Shown: positions 16,237 through 25,026, counted from the stretch's first letter. The stretch: DNA of 36,365 nt from a bacterium (GCA_018062085.1 JAGOSY010000041.1:1-36365), one strand, 5' to 3'. Notes: a model not told the origin generated them from the letters alone. A program made the numbers and translations.

Positions 16237-17268
16237 CTCGCTTCGTACCAACTTTATGTCTTCCTGCCGCGATTCAATTCCCATACTAAATCCCGGGCTA
16301 GCTTCCTTTAACTCTTTCAACGTCGTTTGAAAAAAAGCTTTCTTGTAGTAACCAACAGCAAACATCTCGAAATCCGCATAAAGACTTCGGCTTGGGTCTT
16401 CAGGTATCGAGTTTTCCCAACGCATAAAAGTTAGAGTTTGCTTTGGATGAATGATAATTTCGCTTGTCGCTTGAAATATTTGTCCGGCAGGCATATCCAT
16501 AGTTGCTAACGGAACCTGTTCCAATGAGCGTGACATGCCATAGGTTTCTCCGATCGGTATACTGTACCGAGGACCAAAAGATATACCTGGGTAGTGCGCT
16601 GCGCCAAAACCGACATTAGCCAATCCAATAAAGATCCGATCTGGCATATGCCTGTATGCATCGTTAAATCGTAGCCAAAGGCGAAGATCAGGTTTGGCAA
16701 CTCTGTTAAATCTATCTGCCACCATTGAATGCGTCATCGGCATAAAATTCGAGGAGACACGACAGTAATATCTTTGCAAGTCAGCGCCAGTTGCCATAAC
16801 GGGCTCATTTCCAGCAATAGGAATATAAGATACAGCAAAACCAAGATCGGCCTCTTCATCAAGCCAGATAGGCTTGTGACGGACGTCTTGAAGAAATGGA
16901 GAGGCTAATTGTGGGGACATGGAATTCATGTCTGTCAAAAAACGCTTTAGATTTGCAATCGGCTTGAGTTCGTCAGCTGCATCTGGACCTTCTCTTGTTT
17001 GCACTGCCTTAACGCCCCAAATGAGAATTCCACCATCCCCATTTGCAAACCCGCTCAATGCCTTCGACAAGTTCTTCTTATCGTCGCGTACCATTGGACC
17101 GGAGTGTGCACTGGCTTCTTTGAAGTCTAATACTTCGTTTTCAATTGCTTTTTCCTCGACGCACTGTTTTATATAGGCGAGGTCGATGGAGTCGTACAGC
17201 TCTCGAATATTCATAAGCTCAATTCTTTCAATTTTCGCAAAGTCGGTTGCAGACTTTATGGTACACAC
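16225..17268 (-). CDS. Schlafen/AlbA_2-domain protein
   Basis: A 347-residue protein. Residues 40-90 carry the AlbA_2 signature: ENEVLDFKEAS at 43-53 and KKNLSKALSGFANGDGGILIWGV at 64-86. Such domains occur in bacterial transcriptional regulators and in Schlafen-type nucleases, where the E-x4-D-x-K residues of the first motif are part of the active site. The C-terminal part is beta-rich and unrecognised. ATG 17268 gives the longest frame, while ATG 17214 (MNIRELYDS) is equally plausible since neither has a good ribosome site. It stands between the nuclease operon and the toxin-antitoxin genes and is on the opposite strand to both. Confidence 0.75.
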   Translation of the reverse strand: MCTIKSATDFAKIERIELMNIRELYDSIDLAYIKQCVEEKAIENEVLDFKEASAHSGPMVRDDKKNLSKALSGFANGDGGILIWGVKAVQTREGPDAADELKPIANLKRFLTDMNSMSPQLASPFLQDVRHKPIWLDEEADLGFAVSYIPIAGNEPVMATGADLQRYYCRVSSNFMPMTHSMVADRFNRVAKPDLRLWLRFNDAYRHMPDRIFIGLANVGFGAAHYPGISFGPRYSIPIGETYGMSRSLEQVPLATMDMPAGQIFQATSEIIIHPKQTLTFMRWENSIPEDPSRSLYADFEMFAVGYYKKAFFQTTLKELKEASPGFSMGIESRQEDIKLVRSELTS

Positions 17269-17414
17269 ATGAATCTCGAATATCCAATTTTCAATATAAG
17301 AACTCGATGAACATGCTTTTGCCGCTCCGACTGTGCTGCGTTGCTTACCAGTATTCGTTTGACGCCCGTGAAAGCCCTAAAACTTGACGGCTGAGGCCTT
17401 GGAACTTTTCTTTC

Positions 17415-17457
17415 TTGACAGCCTCTACGTTTGGAGTTATACTCTAAAGTACTCCAA
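17415..17457 (+). promoter_or_regulatory. Promoter and overlapping operator of the RES/Xre toxin-antitoxin operon
   Basis: TTGACA (17415-17420), a 17-bp spacer and TATACT (17438-17443) make a near-consensus sigma-70 promoter. TTGGAGT (17431-17437) and ACTCCAA (17451-17457) are perfect inverted arms that bracket the -10 box. An antitoxin bound there would block RNA polymerase, which fits autoregulation of toxin-antitoxin operons. AGGAGG at 17461-17466 follows and sets the antitoxin start. Confidence 0.85.
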
Positions 17458-17473
17458 AACAGGAGGAGCGATT

Positions 17474-17860
17474 ATGCAAACGGTTCCTAGGGGCAAAACA
17501 AGAGAGTCAGTCGCGCTAGCCGCCTTTTTCAGAATTGGCGAAGAGTGGGAATTGACTACACAACAGCAAATGAAGTTGCTCGGTATGACCACCGAGTCAA
17601 CGTTCTACAGCTATAAGAGCGCGCCTGAAAGCGCCCGAATTGACCAGGATAAGCTTGAGAGATTGAGCCTTGTCATAGGCATATACCAAGACCTTCGAAC
17701 TTTGCTATCTGACAAAACAGCTGTGCGAACATGGATCAAAAAGCCGAATCAGGCGGCGCCTTTCTGCGGCAAAAGTGCTTTGGATTACCTCATGGAACAA
17801 GGTCGAATCCTGGATTTGCATAGAGTAAGGGGATATCTTACCGGCCAGCGAGGCGTCTAA
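17474..17860 (+). CDS. Xre/MbcA/ParS-type antitoxin of a RES toxin pair
   Basis: A 128-residue protein. The N-terminal half is helical and DNA-binding-like (WELTTQQQMKLLGMTTESTFYSYK). The C-terminal half, about 60-128, matches the MbcA/ParS/Xre toxin-binding domain: RLSLVIGIYQDLRTLL, TAVRTWIKKPNQAAPFCGKSALDYL, and LHRVRGYLTG. It neutralises the downstream RES toxin and probably represses the operon. The frame is open from 17384, but ATG 17474 is chosen because AGGAGG lies seven bases upstream and the promoter's -10 box is at 17438. Its stop directly abuts the toxin's TTG. Confidence 0.88.
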   Translation: MQTVPRGKTRESVALAAFFRIGEEWELTTQQQMKLLGMTTESTFYSYKSAPESARIDQDKLERLSLVIGIYQDLRTLLSDKTAVRTWIKKPNQAAPFCGKSALDYLMEQGRILDLHRVRGYLTGQRGV

Positions 17861-18550
17861 TTGTTTTCGATTCCGGTATCGAATATCAGGTGGACGCCTT
17901 GCTTTCGCATAATTGCAAACCGGTACCCACCAATTAATTTCTTCGAAACTCTTTCTGCCGATCCCACAGAATGGGAAATGCTTCTCGATGTCGCAAGACT
18001 GACAGATCCTAGCGTGGACCCGGGCAACATAGCGGCTTTAGAGCCGGAGGACCGGTTAAACACTCCTGGTGCAGTGTGGATACTCCCATCGTTTACGTTT
18101 CACGATCCAAATGGCACGAGGTTTAGCACTCCATCTTTCGGCGCATATTATGCAGCTCTTGAATTAGAAACAGCCATACACGAGACCGTCCATCGCCGAA
18201 CGTTATTTATGCAAGCAACAAATGAGGCAGCTCAAGACCTAGACCAATTAGTAATCCTAGCTGATTTACAGGGCAACCTCGACGACATCAGGTTGATGAG
18301 CGGAGCATTAGCCAATGTCTACGACCCGACTAATTATCAGGCTTCGCAGCAACTAGCCGACACGTTAAGAACTGCTGGGAGCCTTGGCATTGTTTATCAG
18401 AGTGTTCGCAATATGAGCGGAGAATGTGTTGCCGTTTGGAGAGCCAGAGTACTGTCAAATGGCCGCGAGGATAGACATATCACCTATCAATGGGATGGAG
18501 CGAAAATCACCGGCTATTTCGATAAGGGTGGATATCAACCGCTTCCATAG
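17861..18550 (+). CDS. RES-domain toxin (NAD+ phosphorylase/hydrolase family)
   Basis: A 229-residue protein. RES features are visible: CFRIIANRYPPINFFE (conserved Arg/Tyr, R21), PSFGAYYAALELETAIHETVHRR (E101-E103), and GIVYQSVRNMSGECVAVW with S181. The named family degrades NAD+ and halts growth when not bound by its Xre-type antitoxin. The TTG start follows the antitoxin stop without a gap, and GAGG lies eight bases upstream. Length and order match typical antitoxin-first RES operons. Confidence 0.9.
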   Translation: MFSIPVSNIRWTPCFRIIANRYPPINFFETLSADPTEWEMLLDVARLTDPSVDPGNIAALEPEDRLNTPGAVWILPSFTFHDPNGTRFSTPSFGAYYAALELETAIHETVHRRTLFMQATNEAAQDLDQLVILADLQGNLDDIRLMSGALANVYDPTNYQASQQLADTLRTAGSLGIVYQSVRNMSGECVAVWRARVLSNGREDRHITYQWDGAKITGYFDKGGYQPLP

Positions 18551-18572
18551 GTTTATCGCAAAGGAGGTTGTT

Positions 18573-18653
18573 ATGAATGCTGGAAAGCTCGAATGCGGTG
18601 CTGATTTGAAACCGACATACAAAGACAATGTAGATGGACATGCGTTGAGATAA
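18573..18653 (+). CDS. 26-residue ORF with strong ribosome site, leader or microprotein
   Basis: AAGGAGG at 18561-18567 lies five bases before an ATG, the best ribosome site in this part of the window. It opens a 26-codon frame (MNAGKLECGADLKPTYKDN and on) ending at 18653. The next gene's ATG is five bases after the stop, and that gene has no ribosome site of its own. The ORF may serve mainly to deliver ribosomes to the membrane-protein gene by coupling, or be a true microprotein. No homologue recognised. Confidence 0.45.
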   Translation: MNAGKLECGADLKPTYKDNVDGHALR

Positions 18654-18658
18654 TTACT

Positions 18659-19621
18659 ATGCAACAGCCAGAGCCTCAAAAGGACACAGATACAGCATTT
18701 CGCAAATTTGTCTTGCGTGTGTTCGGGCTTCTCAATCTATCTTCTGTTAAAAGCAACAACGCAGCTCTGGTTGAGGCATCATCTGATGCGAGAACAAATG
18801 CTGACAAAGAAATAGCTCGGCAAATCAATGAAACTCGACACAAAAGCTATTTAGAGCTACGCGGTAAAACCGAGGGTGTAGGCGCTTCAGCTCGTTTAGA
18901 GATGGATAAAAGCATCTTGACACTAAGTAGTGCCGGCCTAGCTCTGACGCTTGGAATGATTGAACATTTCCACTTTTTACTCTGGCAAGTAGAAATAATA
19001 ATCGGCCTTTTTATTGGAGCGATTGTCATGACCCTACTATCCATGCGTATTACAGAACGAAGCTCGGAGAAGTTTATCGATGTAATTGATAAAGCCTACG
19101 ATGCGAGTATCGCGGAAGATGTTGGTGAGCTGCCTATAGACAAAATAATTAGTGATTCTGGTTTCGAAACAAAATTCTTGCTGACTAATAGTATCGTTCT
19201 GGAATGTTTAAACAACTTAGCATTCATTCTATTTTTGGCGGCAATACTCACTTTGGTATATTTCGCAACGATGCAGACACGCCTGGCACAGATGGGAGAT
19301 AGTAATAAAATGGCCTCAGAAAAGAAAGATCAAACACAGACATCGAAAAATACAGAAGAGAAAGGGCAAAAGATGCCCTCTGTACCAAAACCACCACCGA
19401 AGCCGACTCCTGCGACTACACCAAAAACCCAAACAACTAAACAAGGTTCAGAAATGTCGAACGAAAACAAACAAAATGATGGCAAGGAAAGCATGAATGA
19501 AGGCAATAAAATGCCTAAGCCTGCCAAGACAAATCCAAATGCAAATTCAAACTCTGCGACGAAAGCTGGTCAAAGCCAGTCTACTGGCACAAAAACAGAT
19601 TCCTCGAAAAAATCCAACTAG
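18659..19621 (+). CDS. Three-helix membrane protein with long low-complexity tail
   Basis: A 320-residue protein. The N-terminal 80 residues are polar and helical, followed by EMDKSILTLSSAGLALTLG and two closely spaced membrane segments (about 85-107 and 110-129), a loop of 50 residues, and a third at about 182-204. The final 105 residues are rich in K, T, P, N and S with no predicted fold. The DKSILTLSSAGLALTL segment resembles small membrane proteins often seen near toxin or defence genes, but I cannot name a family. It follows the RES toxin in the same direction and probably depends on the 26-codon ORF for translation. A membrane-acting partner of the toxin operon is possible but unproven. 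Confidence 0.6.
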   Translation: MQQPEPQKDTDTAFRKFVLRVFGLLNLSSVKSNNAALVEASSDARTNADKEIARQINETRHKSYLELRGKTEGVGASARLEMDKSILTLSSAGLALTLGMIEHFHFLLWQVEIIIGLFIGAIVMTLLSMRITERSSEKFIDVIDKAYDASIAEDVGELPIDKIISDSGFETKFLLTNSIVLECLNNLAFILFLAAILTLVYFATMQTRLAQMGDSNKMASEKKDQTQTSKNTEEKGQKMPSVPKPPPKPTPATTPKTQTTKQGSEMSNENKQNDGKESMNEGNKMPKPAKTNPNANSNSATKAGQSQSTGTKTDSSKKSN

Positions 19622-19647
19622 CAAATTTGGCTATAAGCTAAAAAACA

Positions 19648-19671
19648 TTCCCGAAAATGACGTTTTTAGGG
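19648..19671. repeat. Imperfect stem-loop, first copy of a CCCGAAAA...TTTTT-GGG element
   Basis: CCCGAAAA (19650-19657), loop TGACG, TTTTTAGGG (19663-19671), within CATTCCCGAAAA. It closely resembles the element at 20121. The two copies sit just before and about 70 bp after the 124-residue gene. It may be a transcription or RNA-processing signal or the edge of a small inserted unit. Confidence 0.45.
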
Positions 19672-19676
19672 CATGA

Positions 19677-20051
19677 ATGGCCAATGAGAATGCGTTTGAG
19701 GTGGCATCAATGCTAACAAATCGCGGTAAAAATGAGGTGAGAATGACCGAACTGGCAATGGAAATTATCGCAGAACTCCAAAAGCTAAAGACTACTGTGA
19801 CAGTCCGAACCATACTACTCGAAAGTCAAACAACGTCGCTGAAGACTGTGATGATGAAAGACCTGGACGACGTAACACCAGCCAATGTCGCAAGCACTCT
19901 TGATAATGTTTTAGGTGATTTAGGCAGTGGCTATCATGTTCAGTGTTCTGAATTACAGGCAAATGGGCAACAAATCAAGCGAATTGAAGAAAAACTGGAA
20001 CAGCTATACAACAAGCTTCTTATGTCAGACTCTGAAAATCACCACAAATGA
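19677..20051 (+). CDS. Small helical hypothetical protein
   Basis: A 124-residue protein predicted to be helical, with a C-terminal coiled coil (ANGQQIKRIEEKLEQLYNKLL). No signal peptide, membrane segment or known domain. ATG 19677 gives MANENAFEVAS. It lies 55 bp after the membrane-protein gene and is bracketed by two similar stem-loops. Function unknown. Confidence 0.5.
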   Translation: MANENAFEVASMLTNRGKNEVRMTELAMEIIAELQKLKTTVTVRTILLESQTTSLKTVMMKDLDDVTPANVASTLDNVLGDLGSGYHVQCSELQANGQQIKRIEEKLEQLYNKLLMSDSENHHK

Positions 20052-20077
20052 TTATTCAGCCAAGGTGCTAGTTGTCA

Positions 20078-20100
20078 ATCAGAACAAATTTTGTTCTGAT
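20078..20100. repeat. Perfect 23-bp palindrome
   Basis: Arms ATCAGAACAAA and TTTGTTCTGAT around one central T, all 11 positions paired. It lies between the 124-residue gene and the serine recombinase, 20 bp before a second hairpin. It could be a recombinase site or an operator. It lacks a T-tract and so is not a typical terminator. Confidence 0.5.
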
Positions 20101-20120
20101 ATGTATGCGCCTACGGTAAG

Positions 20121-20149
20121 CATTCCCGAAAACAACCTTTTTCGGGAAT
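20121..20149. repeat. Stem-loop, second copy of the CCCGAAAA element
   Basis: ATTCCCGAAAA (20122-20132), loop CAACCT, TTTTCGGGAAT (20139-20149): a perfect 11-bp stem. The left arm is identical to the element at 19647. On either strand it is not followed by a clear U-run, so termination is possible but not shown. Confidence 0.55.
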
Positions 20150-20249
20150 ACTGGCAGATGGAAGTCTATTAACAGTGCCATTTCAAGCAGGTTGCCACAA
20201 CCACCTCAGTCCTTATTTTCGGTAAAGTAGACTTGACGGATTCTTGTGA

Positions 20250-20933
20250 CTAGCGCCGCTGTTTGTCACCTTTTGTTCCCTTCGATGTCACCCGAGCTAT
20301 GCGTTTTGGTTTCTCTTCGGCGACCAAAACGCTCTCTGCCCTATGGCGTTTCATGATTTCAGTGACGGTCGTCTTGCTGATTTTCAGTTGCTCAGCAATG
20401 TCCCGGTAGGAAGTACCTTGACCGACCAGGTCAACAACCCTGGGAGCAAGGCGGTCTGACTTTACCCTTTGACCGAGCTGGCGCCCCAGTTTTTTACCAC
20501 GGGCTTTTGCTGCGGCCAGACCTGACTTGACCCTTTCACGAATCAGGTCGCGTTCGAATTCAGCTAATGAAGCCATTATGCTGGCAATGAGCTTGCCTTG
20601 CGACGTCTTCAGATCAAACTGAAGTCCTGATTGTGCAATCACAGAAACTCGCCACGATTCAAGCTGCTGCAAGGTATGAATTAGGTCCATCGTGCTTCGG
20701 CCCCATCTGGTCAATTCAGTGACCAAGATGGCATCAATCTTGCGCGCCTGCGCAAGAGCCAAGACAGCTTGACGTTGACTTCGATTGTCTTTAGAGCCAG
20801 ACGCCGTTTCTTTCCAAACGCCAGCGACAGTCATTTTTGCTCTCTTTGCATAGTTGCGCAGTTCGCGCTCTTGTCGTTCGCAAGATTGATCGGCCGTTGA
20901 AACCCGGCAGTAGATAGCGACTTTTTGTACCAA
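20250..20933 (-). CDS. Serine recombinase (resolvase/invertase family)
   Basis: A 227-residue protein. KVAIYCRVSTADQ at 4-16 holds the nucleophile S12. TELTRWGRSTMDL supplies R76 and R79. SIMASLAEFERDLIRERVKSGLAAAKARGKKLGR is the long dimer helix, and residues 165-197 form the Hin-type C-terminal HTH (VVDLVGQGTSYRDIAEQLKISKTTVTEIMKRH). A basic tail follows. The frame extends to 20996, but TTG 20933 is chosen because GGAGGG lies five bases upstream and the family normally begins just before the first strand. Possible sites are the inverted repeat at 20989-21020 and the palindrome at 20078. Confidence 0.92.
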   Translation of the reverse strand: MVQKVAIYCRVSTADQSCERQERELRNYAKRAKMTVAGVWKETASGSKDNRSQRQAVLALAQARKIDAILVTELTRWGRSTMDLIHTLQQLESWRVSVIAQSGLQFDLKTSQGKLIASIMASLAEFERDLIRERVKSGLAAAKARGKKLGRQLGQRVKSDRLAPRVVDLVGQGTSYRDIAEQLKISKTTVTEIMKRHRAESVLVAEEKPKRIARVTSKGTKGDKQRR

Positions 20934-21384
20934 TTGAACCCTCCGAGATTTACATGCCCAAAAGGCAGTCAGCTCAATGAACCTAAAGTGTATCACTTGG
21001 ACTACACTTCAATTGATACAGTGCGGAGTAACTAATTTTAGATCGAGCGAATCAATGCCAGAGTGCGCAGAGAGTCACAGGCATCTTACTCACTGCGCAC
21101 AATCTAATAAATCTCCTGCCGCATCAACCTCGGCCAGTTGCAAGAGTACCTAGGTGCAGACCCGGCTGATAGCCATAAGACTATAATGAGCTTGCGATGT
21201 TAATGTTCGGAAACAGCCAAACGTCAACAGATGGCGCAAAATAGATAGAAGTAGCCCATGTGCTTGCCGACCCCTTTCCTATTTAGCGTGAACTCCCCAC
21301 TTAAACCAAGTTTGCTTGGTTTGCACTTTTGTGGTGACGGGTTCAAAGATAAAGTGAAATAAGAAAAATCAGAGGCAGCCAATA
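20934..21384. other. Intergenic region between serine recombinase and WG-repeat gene
   Basis: About 450 bp without a supported gene. TGTATCA (20989-20995) and TGATACA (21014-21020) are perfect 7-bp inverted arms 18 bp apart, just upstream of the recombinase, and could be its binding site. AAACCAAG-TTTG-CTTGGTTT (21303-21322) is a perfect 8-bp hairpin 62 bp before the WG-repeat gene and may regulate it or end leftover transcription. No other structure was seen. Confidence 0.5.
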
Positions 21385-24300
21385 ATGAAAATTAGCTTTG
21401 TACCGCAGATGGCTATTTCGCTACTGATCTCATTGAGTTATTTCTCCGGTGCAGCCTTAGCTCAAGATCCTATGTTTACACCGCTAAACCCCAAGAGAGC
21501 CTCATATGGTGTCATGGACACAAGCGGCAAGGTGGTATTGCCAGAACAATTTGAAGACAGCATCCTTACGGTTGAAAATGCAATTATTGCTTCTCCTTTC
21601 TCTTCAGCTCATAAGTTTCGTGAAACAGTGCCGCGTTATCTGTTTGATCTAAACGGTAAAAGGCTAACCCCAAAGCCCTTAGGGATGATTGATAGTTTTA
21701 GCAATGGCCTCGTAGCCATACAGAACGGCGAACTATGGGGCTATTTAGATAATAGAGGCAAACTCGTCATTCCTTACAAATTCTCTTCAGCTCATCCATT
21801 TTATAAAGACTACGCCTTTACCTACGGCAAAGACGGTCTAGCTGTCATAAATCGCAAGGGCGACTATGTTTGGAAAAGCAAAGAACATGAGAACCTAGCC
21901 ACAAATAAATATGGCATCAAGGTTGTTCCGATTGGCAAACAATTACTTATCACCCAAACGACCAAGAATTCGGAAACGTATGCTATAGGCTGGTTTCCTG
22001 AGGGCGAGCAGTTGTATACATTCCAAGACTCGATAACCAATCTACAAGGTTTTATCGATCGCAAAGCTGAAGTAATTGTTGAACCACAATTCAATCGGAT
22101 TTCGCAGTTCCACAATGGCAGAGCCCTAGCTGAGCAAGGCAAAGAAATATTCTTCATAGACAAAAACGGCAAGAAACTCAATGAAATTTCTCTGGCCCAT
22201 CGACTAGCCTATGCCAACCTTGGAGGCGGCATCTCCATTTTTAAAGCCATCCCTGAGGCAGCAAACCTTCATCCTCGGCTGAAACTATTTGCCACTGGAA
22301 AATATGGTGCTTTAGATACAAACGGCAAGATCTGCATCAAGCCTGAATATACCTATCTAATGAACACCGGCGATGAGAACAACCTATTCTTAGCTGTCAA
22401 AGAAATTTCGGGTACCAAAGAAGTTAGATATGGCTTCATAGATCAACACGGAATAACTAAAATTCCATTTGTTTACACATGGGCTAGCGAATTTAAAAAT
22501 GGTCGCGCCTCATTTACAAAACAAAAAGTAGAACCGCAATTTGAAACAGAAAAAGAAGTTACAGTAGCAGAGCTAAAAACACTAGACACGGCCAGTAGAC
22601 TTAAGATCAGCGAAGCCGTAAAGGGGCTGAAGCTCCACCGGCCACTGAGAATTTTGGTCACGATAGAAGTTGACGGTAAAGCCAGTCTAGAATTGCTATT
22701 AGGGCCAGAAGATCCAAATCTTGAAAAAACAATCTCGCAAAAACTGTCGCAAATAAAATTGTTACCTCGGCCCAAAGCACTGAAGGACACAGGATTTTCT
22801 TTTGAATACGTGGTGCTGACAAACGTTGTTGTCGCTGCCGGAGACAAATTAGATCCGTACAGGATCAAGCGCCAGAGACTAGAAGAACTAAATAAGGACT
22901 TCAATTACATATATTGCATCAACACGGCGACAGAGCTTGAAAAATATCTAAAACAGCGCACTGAGCTGGAATTAGCAATTGGAATACAGTCACCGTCATA
23001 TGATTCAGGATGCCAGTGCCTAATTCGATTTTACATAAAAGCAGGGAGAGTAAAAGAAGCACTCGCTCAAGTAGAAAGACTAAGAGCTCTAGACAAATCT
23101 CGAGCCGAATCTATGGAGATCGAAGTTTTTAGAGGGGCATCAATGTGGCCAGAGTTAGCTAGTGCCTTGGAGAAACAAAGCAGCCAAGCAATCAGCAATA
23201 GGGATAAGAACAGCGCTTATAACTATTTACTGGAATTAGCAATAACGTACTATCGCCTGGACAAGCCAGGCTTGGTAGATTCTACTTTCCAGAAAGCAAT
23301 CGATTTAATCGATACGAAACCGGTACTAGAAACTGGTCCAGTGAAGCAAGAAATACGCACCATTCCTTATTCAGCGCTATATTTTTACGCTTGTTTTTTA
23401 GCCTCAACAGACCGGCTAGAAAAATCGGCTCAAATTATGGAGCAAATATATCAGTATACAAAGCCTGGAAACGCTCTATATCTTATGACGAACAACGATA
23501 CGGATTTCAGGAGAGAAGCTTATCTAGCCATAGTAAAAGAGAAAGATCCCAAGATCTTTGAACACTTCAATGAAATGCGAAAAAACCGTATGACCACACC
23601 AGAATTAAAAAAAGGTCTCTTAAAACCTGATGGCACAGAAATTTGCAATTCACAATTGCAAGCCCTTTCTGACAATCCCTTAAGTTTTTCTGAGGGACTT
23701 GCTGTAGCCATAGAACCATTTTCTGGAAACTGTGGTTACGTCGACAAAGCAGGCAGCTGGATAATTGCGCCTAAATTCTATCAAGCTACTCCGTTAAAAA
23801 ACGGCCAGGCGTTCGCGAAACCAGCGTCAGAGCTTTTCTTGCCAGCTTCAGCTAGCGCGCAGACAAAGATGTCAGTGATAGACGCAACGGGAAAAGTAAT
23901 AGGAGTCACCACATTCGATGCCATATTATTTGGGCGCGATGATATTAGTATTGCATCAGCAGATAACGTTGATAAAATTCTAGAAATGTCCTTACTTGTT
24001 AACGAAGACGGCAAAGTCTTAAATAAAGACAGATTTAGTTATCCGGCTCTTACAGAGAGCAATCCATCTGGGGGCTACCAATTTGTCACTACAGGTCGAG
24101 ATCAGGGAGGCTGTGGCTCTCTGGCTAAAGGACACATTCAGAAATATCAATATACCAAAGACGATTCCGGCAAAGTAGTGGAAGTGAAACCAGTTGGATT
24201 GCACACTTTCGAAGAAAAGATCAGTGAACAGAACTTGGTCGGTTACAAAAACGTGGCTGGCGAAACGGTTATATCACCTCGTTTTCTCACGGCCTCTGTA

Positions 24301-24771
24301 TTCATAGATGGCCTAGCTTCAGTGCGTGACATTACTGGCAAAGATCTGTTCATAAAAGAAGATGGCAGCAATGCTTTTGGTGAAATGTTCGATTCAGCCC
24401 AAGATTTCGCCGGGCCAGTGGCTGTCGTTTTTAAAGATGGCAAAAGCTATTTAATCGACAGAAGAGGCAAAAAAGTGTCTGATGATTATCGTTCGCTTAG
24501 TGCAATTGCACCTGGATTTTTCAAAATTCTTGATGACGATAATCGGCAGGGCTTATTAGACGAAAAAGGTCAGCTACTAATCAAGCCACAAGCAATTGAA
24601 CTGCGAGCACCCAGCGAAGGCCTGATAGCTTTTTCAAAAGAAGGAAAGTGGGGTTTCATGGACTTGACTGGAAAGGAAATCGTTGCTCCAAAATACAGAA
24701 CCGTCGGCGATTTCCATGAGGGCCTAGCATTCTTTCAAAGAGAATACGATAACGTCAACCACAAAGACTAG
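21385..24771 (+). CDS. Secreted WG-repeat protein with TonB_C-like and TPR-like centre
   Basis: A 1128-residue protein. A signal peptide at 1-26 ends in ALA before QDP. WG (KWG) beta-repeats fill residues 35-390 (GYLDNRGKLVIPYKF, YGALDTNGKICIKPEYTYL, YGFIDQHGITKIPF) and 770-1120 (CGYVDKAGSWIIAPKFYQ, WGFMDLTGKEIVAPKYRTV). Between them is a region near 400-470 (RILVTIEVDGKASLELLLG, LEKTISQKLSQIKLLPRP) like a TonB C-terminal fold, and then helical TPR-like repeats to about 735. WG repeats are thought to mediate binding at the cell surface or periplasm, but their ligands are mostly unknown. The gene stands alone. ATG 21385 has only a weak GAGG-like site about 10 bases upstream. This fusion order is unusual to me. 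Confidence 0.82.
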   Translation: MKISFVPQMAISLLISLSYFSGAALAQDPMFTPLNPKRASYGVMDTSGKVVLPEQFEDSILTVENAIIASPFSSAHKFRETVPRYLFDLNGKRLTPKPLGMIDSFSNGLVAIQNGELWGYLDNRGKLVIPYKFSSAHPFYKDYAFTYGKDGLAVINRKGDYVWKSKEHENLATNKYGIKVVPIGKQLLITQTTKNSETYAIGWFPEGEQLYTFQDSITNLQGFIDRKAEVIVEPQFNRISQFHNGRALAEQGKEIFFIDKNGKKLNEISLAHRLAYANLGGGISIFKAIPEAANLHPRLKLFATGKYGALDTNGKICIKPEYTYLMNTGDENNLFLAVKEISGTKEVRYGFIDQHGITKIPFVYTWASEFKNGRASFTKQKVEPQFETEKEVTVAELKTLDTASRLKISEAVKGLKLHRPLRILVTIEVDGKASLELLLGPEDPNLEKTISQKLSQIKLLPRPKALKDTGFSFEYVVLTNVVVAAGDKLDPYRIKRQRLEELNKDFNYIYCINTATELEKYLKQRTELELAIGIQSPSYDSGCQCLIRFYIKAGRVKEALAQVERLRALDKSRAESMEIEVFRGASMWPELASALEKQSSQAISNRDKNSAYNYLLELAITYYRLDKPGLVDSTFQKAIDLIDTKPVLETGPVKQEIRTIPYSALYFYACFLASTDRLEKSAQIMEQIYQYTKPGNALYLMTNNDTDFRREAYLAIVKEKDPKIFEHFNEMRKNRMTTPELKKGLLKPDGTEICNSQLQALSDNPLSFSEGLAVAIEPFSGNCGYVDKAGSWIIAPKFYQATPLKNGQAFAKPASELFLPASASAQTKMSVIDATGKVIGVTTFDAILFGRDDISIASADNVDKILEMSLLVNEDGKVLNKDRFSYPALTESNPSGGYQFVTTGRDQGGCGSLAKGHIQKYQYTKDDSGKVVEVKPVGLHTFEEKISEQNLVGYKNVAGETVISPRFLTASVFIDGLASVRDITGKDLFIKEDGSNAFGEMFDSAQDFAGPVAVVFKDGKSYLIDRRGKKVSDDYRSLSAIAPGFFKILDDDNRQGLLDEKGQLLIKPQAIELRAPSEGLIAFSKEGKWGFMDLTGKEIVAPKYRTVGDFHEGLAFFQREYDNVNHKD

Positions 24772-24881
24772 CACTCGAAAAACAATCTCTGACTTAGCCT
24801 CGAGTGAAGTAAAATAGGCGCTCATAAAGATGCAATTCAAAAGTGCAAGGACCCACCTCAAAAGTCTCGACTGTTTAGGTT

Positions 24882-25002
24882 TGTCACTTAATTAAATTGG
24901 CCTAGATTTGTAGAACATTGATTAAGTGACTGGATAAGTGACACAAAATCGACTGTTTTTGCCTGAAAATAATTTGTCCCACAAACGGCCGTATAAGTGA
25001 CA
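24882..25002. repeat. Four TGTCA-N-TTA motifs upstream of serine recombinase, res-like site
   Basis: TGTCACTTA at 24882-24890 is followed by inverted copies TAAGTGAC at 24923-24930, TAAGTGACA at 24935-24943 and TAAGTGACA at 24994-25002. The first two form the longer inverted repeat TCACTTAAT...ATTAAGTGA. Arrays of short inverted and direct motifs just upstream of a serine recombinase gene are how res sites are built, and they also allow autoregulation. The same motif recurs downstream of the gene (26026-26101). Confidence 0.65.
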
Positions 25003-25026
25003 ACTCAAAAAGAGAGGCAAAAAAAA

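Noticed and set aside
20078..20100. LexA/SOS box
   Set aside because: The palindrome has GAAC and GTTC halves, but seven bases separate them instead of the four of the GAAC-N4-GTTC box.
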